Assembly: GCA_900755995.1 (NCBI GenBank)
Contig: CAAEIM010000024.1
Coordinates: 1-43,809 of the forward strand
Direction of reading: 5' to 3'
DNA length: 43,809 bases
From: Clostridia bacterium
GTDB taxonomy: Bacteria; Bacillota; Clostridia; Oscillospirales; Acutalibacteraceae
The notes under the pieces: model-generated
Seen by the model: the letters and a program-made list of their open reading frames with translations, nothing else
Database searches by the model: none
Told to the model about the DNA's origin: nothing
Program-made: the position numbers and the translations under genes
In this document: positions 31,932-40,122 of the stretch, one piece after another
Layout: each line of letters starts with the position of its first letter
Position numbering within the stretch: position 1 is the first letter of the stretch

Positions 31932-32537
31932 TTATTCAATAATTCCGTAAAGGTTTTCAAGCGCTTCTCCCACGCTCTCTTTGTTCTGAGTGAGCAGGGC
32001 GAGCATTAGTTTATAAACAGTGGTGGGATTTTCGTAAAAATTCTTTTTTAAAATCAACGCCTGCGGCATATCTGGGGCAAAAATCGAAAAACTGAGCAAA
32101 TCAAGATTACCTCCTGATATTTTGCAGTTGACGTTATATCCCATATCGGTTTTAACTATTTCTACGTTGTTTTCACGCTCTTTTTTCTTTTGCGCTAAGA
32201 GATTAATTGCGCAGTTGTATGCTTTTTCCTTTATAGTGTAAGCAAGTCTGGTGTCAAGCTGATTGGCAATCATAACGCCGTTTTCGGTTACAGTAAAGGT
32301 TTTTGTTCCTCCGTCAGAGCCTTTTTCAACAATATTTCCTTTTTCCGCAAGGTCATCAAAGCAGGAGCTTGTTTCAAAATAATTTGCAAGGCTTTCCTCA
32401 CATATTGAGTCAACAATCAGCTCCTTGCTGACGGGTTCTTTTATTGAATTTAACAGATAACATATCAGAATACGGATTTCATACTTGCTTCTTATTCCGC
32501 CCGGAACTATGCCCTCATCAAATGTGTCAAAAGCCAA
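31932..32537 (-). CDS. DUF4364 family protein
   Basis: 201-residue cytoplasmic protein of the DUF4364 family known from Clostridia. It begins AFDTFDEGIVPGGIRSKYEIRILICYLL, a family-typical start, and the N-terminal 80 residues read like a winged helix (ELIVDSICEESLANYF ... GTKTFTVTENGVMIANQL), so a DNA-binding role is plausible but not shown. The TTG at 32537 is chosen since AAGGTG lies six bases upstream; a GTG at 32546 overlaps that site. It is divergent from the nfeD gene and convergent with the pilus operon. Confidence 0.85.
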   Translation of the reverse strand: MAFDTFDEGIVPGGIRSKYEIRILICYLLNSIKEPVSKELIVDSICEESLANYFETSSCFDDLAEKGNIVEKGSDGGTKTFTVTENGVMIANQLDTRLAYTIKEKAYNCAINLLAQKKKERENNVEIVKTDMGYNVNCKISGGNLDLLSFSIFAPDMPQALILKKNFYENPTTVYKLMLALLTQNKESVGEALENLYGIIE

Positions 32538-32639
32538 GACATTCACCTTATTTCAGTTTTATTTCTATAATTATATCATATAATAAACTAAATGTGTAGA
32601 GAAAATTTTTAAAATTATTGTGAAAATTGAAAAAATAAA

Positions 32640-32668
32640 TTGACTAAATATTTCAGTTATGATAGAAT
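32640..32668 (+). promoter_or_regulatory. Promoter of the nfeD-stomatin pair
   Basis: TTGACT (32640-32645), a 17-base spacer and TAGAAT (32663-32668), 24 bases before the nfeD start codon. Confidence 0.7.
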
Positions 32669-32692
32669 GTTGTTGTGAAAGGAGATGTGAAT

Positions 32693-33136
32693 ATGGAACA
32701 GTATATGCCTTTTCTCTGGATTGGCATTGCAGTGATTATGGCTGTCGGCGAAGCCGCTACAAATCAGTTAGTTTCAATATGGTTTGTTCTTGGTGCACTT
32801 TGCTCAGCTATTTCCTCGCTTATTATCCCGTCAGTGCCTATTGGGATAATTGTGTTTGTTGTTGTATCAGCCGGCACTCTTATATTAACAAAGCCGCTTG
32901 TTGACAAATACAAAAAGGGACATAAGACTGTAAAGACAAATTCAGACAGGCTTATCGGCGAATCAGGTATAATGCTTACCGATATTGACTCTTTGGAAGC
33001 GTTAGGTCAGGTTAAAGTGAGCGGTGAGGTTTGGACTGCAAAGCTTAAAGCGTCTGTACCTGTAAAGAAAGATGAAAAAGTAAAAATCCTTGCTATTGAA
33101 GGCGTAAAATTGATAATTGAGCCATGGCAGGACTAA
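32693..33136 (+). CDS. NfeD family membrane protein
   Basis: 147 residues: three hydrophobic segments in the first 75 residues (FLWIGIAVIMAVGEAA, SIWFVLGALCSAISSL, IGIIVFVVVSAGTLIL) and a C-terminal soluble OB-fold domain (about 85-147, with LIGESGIMLTDI and GEVWTAKLKA). This is the short NfeD type without the protease domain. NfeD proteins pair with stomatin-like proteins in membrane microdomains, and the next gene encodes one. The ATG at 32693 has AAAGGAG upstream. Confidence 0.92.
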   Translation: MEQYMPFLWIGIAVIMAVGEAATNQLVSIWFVLGALCSAISSLIIPSVPIGIIVFVVVSAGTLILTKPLVDKYKKGHKTVKTNSDRLIGESGIMLTDIDSLEALGQVKVSGEVWTAKLKASVPVKKDEKVKILAIEGVKLIIEPWQD

Positions 33137-33155
33137 TTAATGATTGGAGATTAAA

Positions 33156-34067
33156 ATGGACTATATTGGATTATTTATAGTAATTGCGATTATTTTACTC
33201 ATAATATTAATTGCTATTATCAGCAACGTAAAAATCGTGCCGCAGGCGCACGCATATGTACTTGAAAGACTTGGAGCTTATCAGGCAACATGGACTACAG
33301 GACTTCATGTAAAGATTCCATTTATTGATAAGATTTCAAGAAAGGTTTCATTAAAGGAGCAGGTTGTTGACTTCCCGCCTCAGCCTGTTATTACAAGAGA
33401 TAATGTTACAATGCAGATTGATACTGTAGTTTATTTTGAAATTACAGATCCTAAGCTTTACAGCTACGGTGTTGAGCGCCCATTAAATGCTATTGAAAAT
33501 CTTACTGCAACAACTCTTCGTAACATAATAGGTGAGCTTGAGCTTGACAGCACTCTTACATCTCGTGATACAATCAATGATAAGATTAGATTAATTCTTG
33601 ACGAGGCTACTGATGCCTGGGGTATCAGAGTAAAGCGTGTAGAGCTTAAGAATATTCTTCCTCCCCGTGAAATTCAGGACGCAATGGAAAAGCAGATGAA
33701 GGCTGAGCGTGAGAGAAGAGCAAAAATTCTTGATGCCGAGGGCGAAAAGCGCAGTCAGATTCTTATAGCAGAGGGTCTTAAGGAGTCTGCAATCCTCAAG
33801 GCAGACGCAGTCAAGGAGCAAAAAATCAGAGAAGCTGCCGGTGAGGCTGAGGCTATTCTTACCGTTCAGAGAGCAAATGCAGACGCTCTGCGTATGCTCA
33901 ATGAGGCTGCTCCTACTGACAGAATTATTCAGCTCAAGTCACTTGAGGCTTTTGCAAAGGCAGCAGACGGCAAGGCTACAAAGATTATTATTCCTTCAGA
34001 AATTCAGGGTATTGCAGGCAGTGTGGCTGCAATCAGGGAAATCTGGAAGGATGAGCCTGCAAAGTAA
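33156..34067 (+). CDS. SPFH/stomatin-like protein (band 7, QmcA-like)
   Basis: 303 residues: an N-terminal membrane anchor (about 3-25), an SPFH domain (about 30-190, with LERLGAYQATWTTGLHVKIP and REIQDAMEKQMKAERERRA), then a Glu/Lys/Ala-rich coiled coil (about 190-255) and a short C-terminus (GIAGSVAAIREIW). These proteins form large oligomeric scaffolds on membranes. The nfeD-stomatin gene pair is a known conserved arrangement. The ATG at 33156 has GGAGA upstream; a TTG at 33144 lies before that site. A terminator follows. Confidence 0.94.
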   Translation: MDYIGLFIVIAIILLIILIAIISNVKIVPQAHAYVLERLGAYQATWTTGLHVKIPFIDKISRKVSLKEQVVDFPPQPVITRDNVTMQIDTVVYFEITDPKLYSYGVERPLNAIENLTATTLRNIIGELELDSTLTSRDTINDKIRLILDEATDAWGIRVKRVELKNILPPREIQDAMEKQMKAERERRAKILDAEGEKRSQILIAEGLKESAILKADAVKEQKIREAAGEAEAILTVQRANADALRMLNEAAPTDRIIQLKSLEAFAKAADGKATKIIIPSEIQGIAGSVAAIREIWKDEPAK

Positions 34068-34089
34068 ACAAAACGCATAATTCAAGAAT

Positions 34090-34125
34090 AAGGGTGCAGG
34101 TCATTCTGCACCCTTGATATTTTTT
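34090..34125 (+). terminator. Terminator of the nfeD-stomatin operon
   Basis: A perfect 10-bp stem AAGGGTGCAG with CTGCACCCTT, six-base loop, then a T-rich tail. Confidence 0.85.
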
Positions 34126-34138
34126 AAAAGGTGAATTT

Positions 34139-35563
34139 ATGATTCTTATTCTTTGGACATTTGTTATATATTCGTTTTTAGGCTGGTTAGGCAATGTTAT
34201 CCGTAACCTTGTTGCATATAAAAAATTTATGAATAACGGCTTTCTTACCTCGCCTTTTTTACCGATATACGGCTTGACAGCAGTAATATACAGGATTACC
34301 CTTACAGCGCTTGAGTCAAAGCCTCTGCTGCTGCTCGGCGCTTCATTTGTGCTGAATTTAGTGGTGGCAGTGGGGCTGGGTATGCTGTTAAAAAAAGTTT
34401 TGGGCTTTAAGGTGTGGGATTATTCGCAGTCAAAATTCAGCATAGGAAGCTATATTTCGCTGCCGTATGCAGTGTTGTTGGGATTTTTCGGATTTGTATA
34501 CATCAAGGTGCTTATGCCCGTAACGGATTCGCTTGTAATGCTGATTCCGCCGACTGTGGGAAAAATTATCCTGCTCGCTGTAATGATGGTAATACTGCTC
34601 GACTATATTTTTTCGATTATTACGGTTGTAAAATTAAAACGGAGAATAAAATATCTGGGCAATATTGACGAGATGCTCGGAGCGGAAGCTGACGAAGAAA
34701 AAATCAAGCTTATCTCAGAAAACTGCAATCACCTTTTTACCGAAAATATTTTAAGAAAAAGACTTGCAAGCGCATTTCCCGATTTGAAAACGAGCGTTTA
34801 CCTCGGTGTGATTTCCGAAAAGGTTGACGAGGTTAAAAATAAGAATATGACTGAATACACAGCCGTTTTTGAGGACGAGGACGAGCGCCCCTTTGCGTTC
34901 GGACTTTGCTTTACAAAGCTGTTTTATCTGTTCGTCATCGGTTCGTTTATCGGCACTGTGCTTGAAACAATATGGGCGTTTGCAATGGAAGGCTGTTTTC
35001 AGGTCAGGGTAGGCCTTGTATATGGCCCGTTCATCCCTGTTTACGGCGGCGGAGCTTGCTTTTTAACTCTTGTGCTGTATAAACTCTACAAGCTTAACGA
35101 TACTCTTATATATGTAATCAGCGCAGTGGTGGGCGCAGGCTTTGAGTATTTTTGCTCGTGGTTTCAGGAAACATTTTTTGGTACGGTTTCGTGGGATTAC
35201 AGCGATACTCAGTTTAACCTCAACGGAAGAACCAACCTTATGTATGCGCTGATATGGGGCTTTTTGGGACTTGTGTGGGTGAGATTTCTTTACCCGTGGC
35301 TTGCAAGATTAATAGAAAAAATTCCAAAACGTGCAGGAGGAATTATAACGTCTGTGCTTGTAATATTTATGCTGTTCAATGCGTTTATGTCCTGTGCAGC
35401 GGTTTACAGATGGCAGGAAAGAGCAGAAAACCCAAAAGCCGACAATGCCTTTGTAAGGTATATTGATTCGCATTTTGATGATGAGCGAATGGAATTTTTG
35501 TTCCCAAATATGATGTCGCCGGAGCAGCTTGCTCATAACGAGGAAAAATCGGAAGAAAAATAG
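34139..35563 (+). CDS. Putative ABC transporter permease of the CmpB family, internally duplicated
   Basis: 474-residue membrane protein made of two related halves. The first (about 1-165) has FLGWLGNVIRN, GFLTSPFLPIYG and KVWDYSQSKF; the second (about 260-425) has IGTVLETIWAF, GLVYGPFIPVYG and VSWDYSDTQF. Both match the family often labelled CmpB/putative ABC transporter permease (PF06541). A charged cytoplasmic linker of about 90 residues joins them. No ATPase gene is adjacent, so the transporter label is uncertain. The ATG follows AAAAGGTG, just after the preceding terminator, so its promoter is unclear and read-through is likely. Confidence 0.82.
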   Translation: MILILWTFVIYSFLGWLGNVIRNLVAYKKFMNNGFLTSPFLPIYGLTAVIYRITLTALESKPLLLLGASFVLNLVVAVGLGMLLKKVLGFKVWDYSQSKFSIGSYISLPYAVLLGFFGFVYIKVLMPVTDSLVMLIPPTVGKIILLAVMMVILLDYIFSIITVVKLKRRIKYLGNIDEMLGAEADEEKIKLISENCNHLFTENILRKRLASAFPDLKTSVYLGVISEKVDEVKNKNMTEYTAVFEDEDERPFAFGLCFTKLFYLFVIGSFIGTVLETIWAFAMEGCFQVRVGLVYGPFIPVYGGGACFLTLVLYKLYKLNDTLIYVISAVVGAGFEYFCSWFQETFFGTVSWDYSDTQFNLNGRTNLMYALIWGFLGLVWVRFLYPWLARLIEKIPKRAGGIITSVLVIFMLFNAFMSCAAVYRWQERAENPKADNAFVRYIDSHFDDERMEFLFPNMMSPEQLAHNEEKSEEK

Positions 35564-35603
35564 ATTTTATATGTTGCTTTGGCAAAATAATTCCTGCCAC
35601 ATA

Positions 35604-35632
35604 TTGCAATTTATTCTGATTTTTTATATAAT
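35604..35632 (+). promoter_or_regulatory. Promoter of the purine operon
   Basis: TTGCAA (35604-35609), a 17-base spacer and perfect TATAAT (35627-35632), giving a leader of about 100 bases before purE. Confidence 0.75.
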
Positions 35633-35650
35633 TATAATTATAGTAAATTT

Positions 35651-35717
35651 AAGGTAGTGGTTATTTTCGTAACTGCAAGCTGCCTTGAGTATTTAAGCCA
35701 CCGTTTATTTAGCGGTG
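35651..35717 (+). promoter_or_regulatory. Structured leader of the purine operon
   Basis: Hairpin 1: AAGGTAG (35651-35657) with CTGCCTT (35680-35686), continued by TGGTTA with TAACTG around the loop TTTTCG, with a CAAG bulge; 13 pairs including wobbles. Hairpin 2: CACCG (35699-35703) with CGGTG (35713-35717). The purE ribosome binding site (AAGGAG) follows. It does not match the purine, PRPP or ZTP riboswitch signatures that I know. It may be a regulatory leader of another type or simply a folded 5' end. Confidence 0.45.
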
Positions 35718-35742
35718 TCGGAAAGGTTAAGGAGTGTAAATA

Positions 35743-36240
35743 ATGAAAAAGGTTGCTATTATTATGGGTTCTGACAGCGATTTCCCCGTGGTTTCAAAGG
35801 CTGTCACAAAGCTTAAGGAATTTGGTGTTCCATATGAAGTGCATGTTATGAGCGCTCACAGAACTCCCGACGCTGCTATTGAATTTTCAAGCAATGCAAA
35901 GGCTAACGGCTTTGGCGTAATCATTGCGGCAGCCGGAATGGCTGCTCATCTTGCAGGAGTATTAGCCGCAAAAACAACCCTGCCTGTAATCGGCATACCG
36001 TGCAAATCGGCTGCCCTTGACGGTATGGACGCACTGTTTGCTACAGTAATGATGCCTACAGGTATTCCGGTAGCTACAGTTGCCGTTGACGGAGCTGCTA
36101 ACGCTGCAATCCTCGCAATAGAAATGCTTGCGCTTTCTGATGATGCACTTGCAGAAAAGCTGGAAAAAATGAAAGAAGATATGAAAGCCGGCGTAGCAAA
36201 AAAGGATGAGGCTATGCAGCTTAAGGTGGCAGAACTTTGA
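35743..36240 (+). CDS. purE: N5-carboxyaminoimidazole ribonucleotide mutase PurE
   Basis: 165 residues, usual for class I PurE. Active-site motifs: MGSDSDFPV near the N-terminus, MSAHRTPD (the catalytic His) and IIAAAGMAAHLAGVLAA. It moves the carboxyl group of N5-CAIR to C4 to give CAIR. Class I enzymes work with PurK, which is not in this window. First gene of the purine operon; purF starts on a TTG that overlaps its stop codon. Confidence 0.96.
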   Translation: MKKVAIIMGSDSDFPVVSKAVTKLKEFGVPYEVHVMSAHRTPDAAIEFSSNAKANGFGVIIAAAGMAAHLAGVLAAKTTLPVIGIPCKSAALDGMDALFATVMMPTGIPVATVAVDGAANAAILAIEMLALSDDALAEKLEKMKEDMKAGVAKKDEAMQLKVAEL

Positions 36241-37688
36241 TAAAATATGTTGATATATATGATAAGGACAAAGTAAATGACGAATGCGGTGTGTTCGGAA
36301 TTTACAAGGACGGCTGTGACAATATTGACATTGCTTCCGTTACCCGTGATGCGCTTTACAGCCTGCAGCACAGAGGACAGGTGAGCGCAGGTATTACTGT
36401 CAACAAGGACGGAAAATTTTCTACGGTAAAAGAATTTGGAATGGTGTCTGAGGTTTTTAATGAAAAAAGCCTTAAAAAGCTCGGCGACGGCAATATTGCA
36501 GTAGGTCATGTGCGCTATACAGCAAATGAAAGCCTTGACAGGGCGTCAAACCAACCTCTTGTTATGAGGTATATTGCAGGCTCTCTTGCCATTGCAAGCA
36601 ACGGCGCAATTACAAATTTTGCAGAGATTCGTCAGCAGCTTGAGCACGGCGGAGCGATTTTTCAGTCTAATTCAAACGTTGAGGTTATGTCGTATGTGAT
36701 TGCGACCGAGAGATGCACAACAGATGACCTTGAAACAGCGGTTTTATTTGCTATGGATAAGCTTGAGGGAGCATATTCTGCAGTTTTGTGCGGCCCGTCA
36801 AGGCTTATAGGATTCAGAGATAAAAACGGTTTTCGTCCGCTATGCATAGGAAAGCTTGATAACAGCTATATTATTACGTCTGAGAGCTGCGTTATCGACA
36901 GCCTCGGAGGTCAGTTTGTGCGTGATGTTGAGCCGGGCGAAATGGTTGTGATTGATGAAAACGGATTTCATAGCTATAAATCAAGAATTAAGGCGTTTGA
37001 CACCTCGCTGTGTATTTTTGAATATGTTTATGTTGCCCGTCCCGACAGCGTTATTGACGGTGTGAGCGTTCATAATGCAAGATTCAAGGCAGGCGAGCTG
37101 CTTTTTGAAGAGCATCCTATTGAAGCCGATATGGTGTGCGGTGTTCCCGATTCGGGAATTATTGCGGCGCAGGGCTATTCAAAGGCGTCGGGCATTCCGT
37201 ACGGAACAGGCTTTGTTAAGAATAAATACATTGGCAGAACCGTGGGCACAGGCAGAGATAAAAAGCAAAGACTTTTAAAAACAAGGCTCACTGCGCTAAA
37301 AGCAAATGTAAGCGGCAAGAGAATTATTATTGTTGATGACTCCATTGTGCGGGGCGAAACGGCAAGCCACATTGTAAGGCTGCTGCGTGAGGCCGGCGCA
37401 AAGGAGGTTCATATGCTGATAAGCTCTCCGCCTTTTGTATGTCCGTGCTATTTTGGTATGGATATTCACAATAAGGAGTCGCTTATTGCAAACAGGCTTT
37501 CAGAGGAAGAAATCCGCAGGGAAATTGATGCGGATTCCCTCGGATACCTCAGCCTTTCGGGAATCAGTAAAATAGCGGAGGGGGCAGACGTTGGATTCTG
37601 CACCGGCTGCTTTAGCGGAGAATATCCTGCTGAAATTCCGAGAACTATGTTTGTTGATAAATTTGCAAAGAAAATTAATAAAAAATAA
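36237..37688 (+). CDS. purF: Amidophosphoribosyltransferase PurF
   Basis: 483 residues. It catalyses the first committed step of purine synthesis, PRPP to phosphoribosylamine. The mature nucleophile is Cys17 in ECGVFGIY, so a 16-residue propeptide must be removed, as in the B. subtilis type. The PRPP loop is IIIVDDSIVRGE. Cysteines in CIFEYVYVARPDS, CPCYFG and GFCTGCF fit the four ligands of the Fe-S cluster found in the B. subtilis enzyme. The start is TTG at 36237, overlapping the purE stop as TTGA, with AAGGTGG upstream. Confidence 0.95.
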   Translation: MIKYVDIYDKDKVNDECGVFGIYKDGCDNIDIASVTRDALYSLQHRGQVSAGITVNKDGKFSTVKEFGMVSEVFNEKSLKKLGDGNIAVGHVRYTANESLDRASNQPLVMRYIAGSLAIASNGAITNFAEIRQQLEHGGAIFQSNSNVEVMSYVIATERCTTDDLETAVLFAMDKLEGAYSAVLCGPSRLIGFRDKNGFRPLCIGKLDNSYIITSESCVIDSLGGQFVRDVEPGEMVVIDENGFHSYKSRIKAFDTSLCIFEYVYVARPDSVIDGVSVHNARFKAGELLFEEHPIEADMVCGVPDSGIIAAQGYSKASGIPYGTGFVKNKYIGRTVGTGRDKKQRLLKTRLTALKANVSGKRIIIVDDSIVRGETASHIVRLLREAGAKEVHMLISSPPFVCPCYFGMDIHNKESLIANRLSEEEIRREIDADSLGYLSLSGISKIAEGADVGFCTGCFSGEYPAEIPRTMFVDKFAKKINKK

Positions 37689-37705
37689 TTTTGGAGTGAT
37701 TGAAG

Positions 37706-38740
37706 ATGAAGAGTTTTTCAGAGAGCTACAAGGCGGCGGGTGTTGATGTAACAGCAGGCTATAAGTCGGTTGAACTGATGAAGCAGCACGTTGCACGCAC
37801 AAAAATTGACGGCGTTGTTTCCGGCATCGGCGGCTTTGGCGGACTTTTTGCCCCCAATGTAAGCGGTATGTCAGAGCCTGTTCTTGTAAGCGGCACAGAC
37901 GGCGTAGGCACAAAAATCAAGCTTGCTTTTCTTATGGACAAGCACGACACAATCGGTATTGACGCAGTTGCTATGTGCGTAAACGATGTTATCTGCTGCG
38001 GAGCAAAGCCCTTGTTTTTCCTTGATTACATTGCAATCGGCAAGAACTACCCTGAAAAGGTTGCCGAAATCGTTAAGGGTGTTGCAGACGGCTGTGTTAT
38101 GTCTGAATGTGCGTTGATTGGCGGCGAAACTGCCGAGCATCCGGGTCTTATGCCTGTTGATGAGTACGATGTTGCAGGCTTCTGTGTAGGACTTGCTGAC
38201 AAGCCAAAGATGATAGACGGCTCAAAGCTTAGTGCAGGTGATGTTTTGATTGCTCTGCGTTCTTCAGGCGTTCATTCAAACGGCTTTTCACTTGTAAGAA
38301 AGGTGTTTGATATTAACGAAACCACAATAAACAACACTTACCCTGAGCTTGACAAAACTCTTGGTGAAACCCTTCTCACTCCTACCAAAATATATGTTAA
38401 GCCGCTCTTTGCCCTTATGAAAGAGGTTGAGGTCAAGGCTGTTTCTCATATCACAGGCGGCGGCTTCTATGAGAATATTCCTCGTATGCTCAAGGACGGT
38501 CTTTCTGCAAAAATCGACAAGAGCGCTGTTCCTGTTCTCCCGATTTTCGACCTTATTCAGAAAGTCGGAAACATTTCGGAGCACGATATGTACAATACCT
38601 TCAATATGGGTGTCGGTATGCTTGTTGCAGTCGGCAAGGACGAGGCTGACAAGGCTGTGGAGGTTCTCAGGGCAAACGGCGAGGACGCTGTAATCATCGG
38701 CGAAGTAGCAGAGGGTAACGACGGAGTTGTAATAGAATAA
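37706..38740 (+). CDS. purM: Phosphoribosylformylglycinamidine cyclo-ligase PurM
   Basis: 344 residues. It closes the imidazole ring, FGAM to AIR, with ATP. Typical blocks: AGVDVTAGYKSVELMK at the start, SGTDGVGTKIKLAF, AMCVNDVICCGAKPLFFLDY, HSNGFSLVRKV and HITGGGFYENIPRML. The ATG at 37706 (MKSFSESYKAAGV) is preferred because GGAG lies nine bases before it. purN follows with a one-base overlap (TAATG). Confidence 0.96.
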   Translation: MKSFSESYKAAGVDVTAGYKSVELMKQHVARTKIDGVVSGIGGFGGLFAPNVSGMSEPVLVSGTDGVGTKIKLAFLMDKHDTIGIDAVAMCVNDVICCGAKPLFFLDYIAIGKNYPEKVAEIVKGVADGCVMSECALIGGETAEHPGLMPVDEYDVAGFCVGLADKPKMIDGSKLSAGDVLIALRSSGVHSNGFSLVRKVFDINETTINNTYPELDKTLGETLLTPTKIYVKPLFALMKEVEVKAVSHITGGGFYENIPRMLKDGLSAKIDKSAVPVLPIFDLIQKVGNISEHDMYNTFNMGVGMLVAVGKDEADKAVEVLRANGEDAVIIGEVAEGNDGVVIE

Positions 38741-39366
38741 TGAAAAATATTGTTGTTCTTGTGTCGGGAGGCGGCACAAATTTACAGGCTCTTATAGACG
38801 CACAGGAAAGAGGGGAGATAAAGGGTGGAAAAATCACCTGCGTTATTTCTTCCAATCCAAACGCCTATGCTCTTGAAAGGGCGAAAAGACATAATATTTC
38901 CACCGATATAATCCGCAGAAAGGATTATGCCGAGCTTTGTGAATATGACAAAGCGCTCACTGAGCTTTTAAGGTCCAAAAATACAGATTTAATCGTGCTT
39001 GCAGGCTTTATGACAATACTCGGCTCAGGGGTTATCAGAGCCTTTGAAAACAGAATTATCAATATTCATCCGTCACTTATTCCGTCGTTCTGCGGCGAGG
39101 GCTTTTACGGACTCAGAGTTCACGAGAGTGCGCTTGCAAGAGGCGTTAAGGTAACGGGGGCAACAGCACATTTTGTCAACGAGGTATGTGACGGCGGACC
39201 GATAATTATTCAAAAGTCTGTTGAAATAAAAGAGGGGGACACACCCGAGATTTTGCAGAAAAGAGTAATGGAACAGGCGGAGTGGAAGATACTTCCAAAG
39301 GCTGTTTCTTTGTTCTGTGAAGATAAAATAAAGGTAAACGGCAATAAAACTGTTATTGCCGAGTAA
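38740..39366 (+). CDS. purN: Phosphoribosylglycinamide formyltransferase PurN
   Basis: 208 residues, folate-dependent GAR transformylase. Conserved blocks: VLVSGGGTNLQALIDA at the N-terminus, VLAGFMTILG, the catalytic region NIHPSLIPSF, and GATAHFVNEVCDGGPII with the catalytic Asp. No PurT-type ATP-grasp domain. The ATG overlaps the purM stop by one base. Confidence 0.95.
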   Translation: MKNIVVLVSGGGTNLQALIDAQERGEIKGGKITCVISSNPNAYALERAKRHNISTDIIRRKDYAELCEYDKALTELLRSKNTDLIVLAGFMTILGSGVIRAFENRIINIHPSLIPSFCGEGFYGLRVHESALARGVKVTGATAHFVNEVCDGGPIIIQKSVEIKEGDTPEILQKRVMEQAEWKILPKAVSLFCEDKIKVNGNKTVIAE

Positions 39367-39381
39367 TTCGGAGGTAAAAAA

Positions 39382-40098
39382 ATGAAACCGATTTCACTTG
39401 AAAATGAAATTTCCTCAACTACCTATCCCGGCAGAGGAATTGTTATAGGCAGAAGTGCCGACGGCACAAAGGCTGTAATCGCTTACTTTATTATGGGCAG
39501 AAGCGAAAACAGCAGAAACAGAATTTTTGTTGAAACAGAGGACGGCATTAAAACTCAGGCTTTTGACGAATCAAAGCTTGTAGATCCATCGCTTATTATT
39601 TATTCTCCCGTGAGAAAGCTTGATAATCAGACTATTGTTACAAACGGCGACCAGACAGACACAATCTATGAGCTTATGAACGAGGGGCAGACCTTTGAGC
39701 AGTCGCTCCGCACAAGAGAATTTGAGCCGGATGCACCTAATTATACTCCGAGAATTTCGGGTATTGTAAAGTGCAGCGGCGGCGTTATGGAATATTCTAT
39801 GTCTATCTTAAAGAGCGCTGACGGTATTGCGGACAGCTGCGAGAGATATACATTTTCCTATTCCACTCCATTACAGGGACTCGGCAGATATATCCACACC
39901 TATATGGGTGACGGCAATCCTCTCCCAAGCTACGAGGGTGAGCCTACCTTGGTTGAAATTTCTAATGATGATATTGATACCTTTGCAGAGAAAATCTGGA
40001 ATGCACTTGATGAGAACAACAAGGTTTCTCTTTTTGTTCGATATATTGATATTGCAACAAATACAGAAGAATCCAGAATTATTAACAAGAATAAATAA
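39382..40098 (+). CDS. purO: IMP cyclohydrolase, PurO-like
   Basis: 238 residues of the IMP_cyclohyd family (PF07826), best known from archaeal PurO. Landmarks are the N-terminal TTYPGRGIVIGRSADG, then YFIMGRSENSRNRIF and NGDQTDTIYELM. It closes FAICAR to IMP, the last step of the pathway. The following gene encodes a stand-alone AICAR transformylase, so the pair replaces bifunctional PurH. GGAGG precedes the ATG. The family call is from recalled motifs, backed strongly by context. Confidence 0.9.
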   Translation: MKPISLENEISSTTYPGRGIVIGRSADGTKAVIAYFIMGRSENSRNRIFVETEDGIKTQAFDESKLVDPSLIIYSPVRKLDNQTIVTNGDQTDTIYELMNEGQTFEQSLRTREFEPDAPNYTPRISGIVKCSGGVMEYSMSILKSADGIADSCERYTFSYSTPLQGLGRYIHTYMGDGNPLPSYEGEPTLVEISNDDIDTFAEKIWNALDENNKVSLFVRYIDIATNTEESRIINKNK

Positions 40099-40122
40099 TC
40101 TGTTACGAAAGGATGAATTCCA

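Noticed and set aside
32659..32904. Open frame overlapping the start of nfeD in another frame
   Set aside because: Cys/Tyr-rich composition is typical of an out-of-frame reading, and nfeD has a promoter, ribosome binding site and recognisable domains.
35633..35742. Guanine/adenine, PRPP or ZTP riboswitch before purE
   Set aside because: None of the conserved core sequences of these classes can be found, although the leader is folded.
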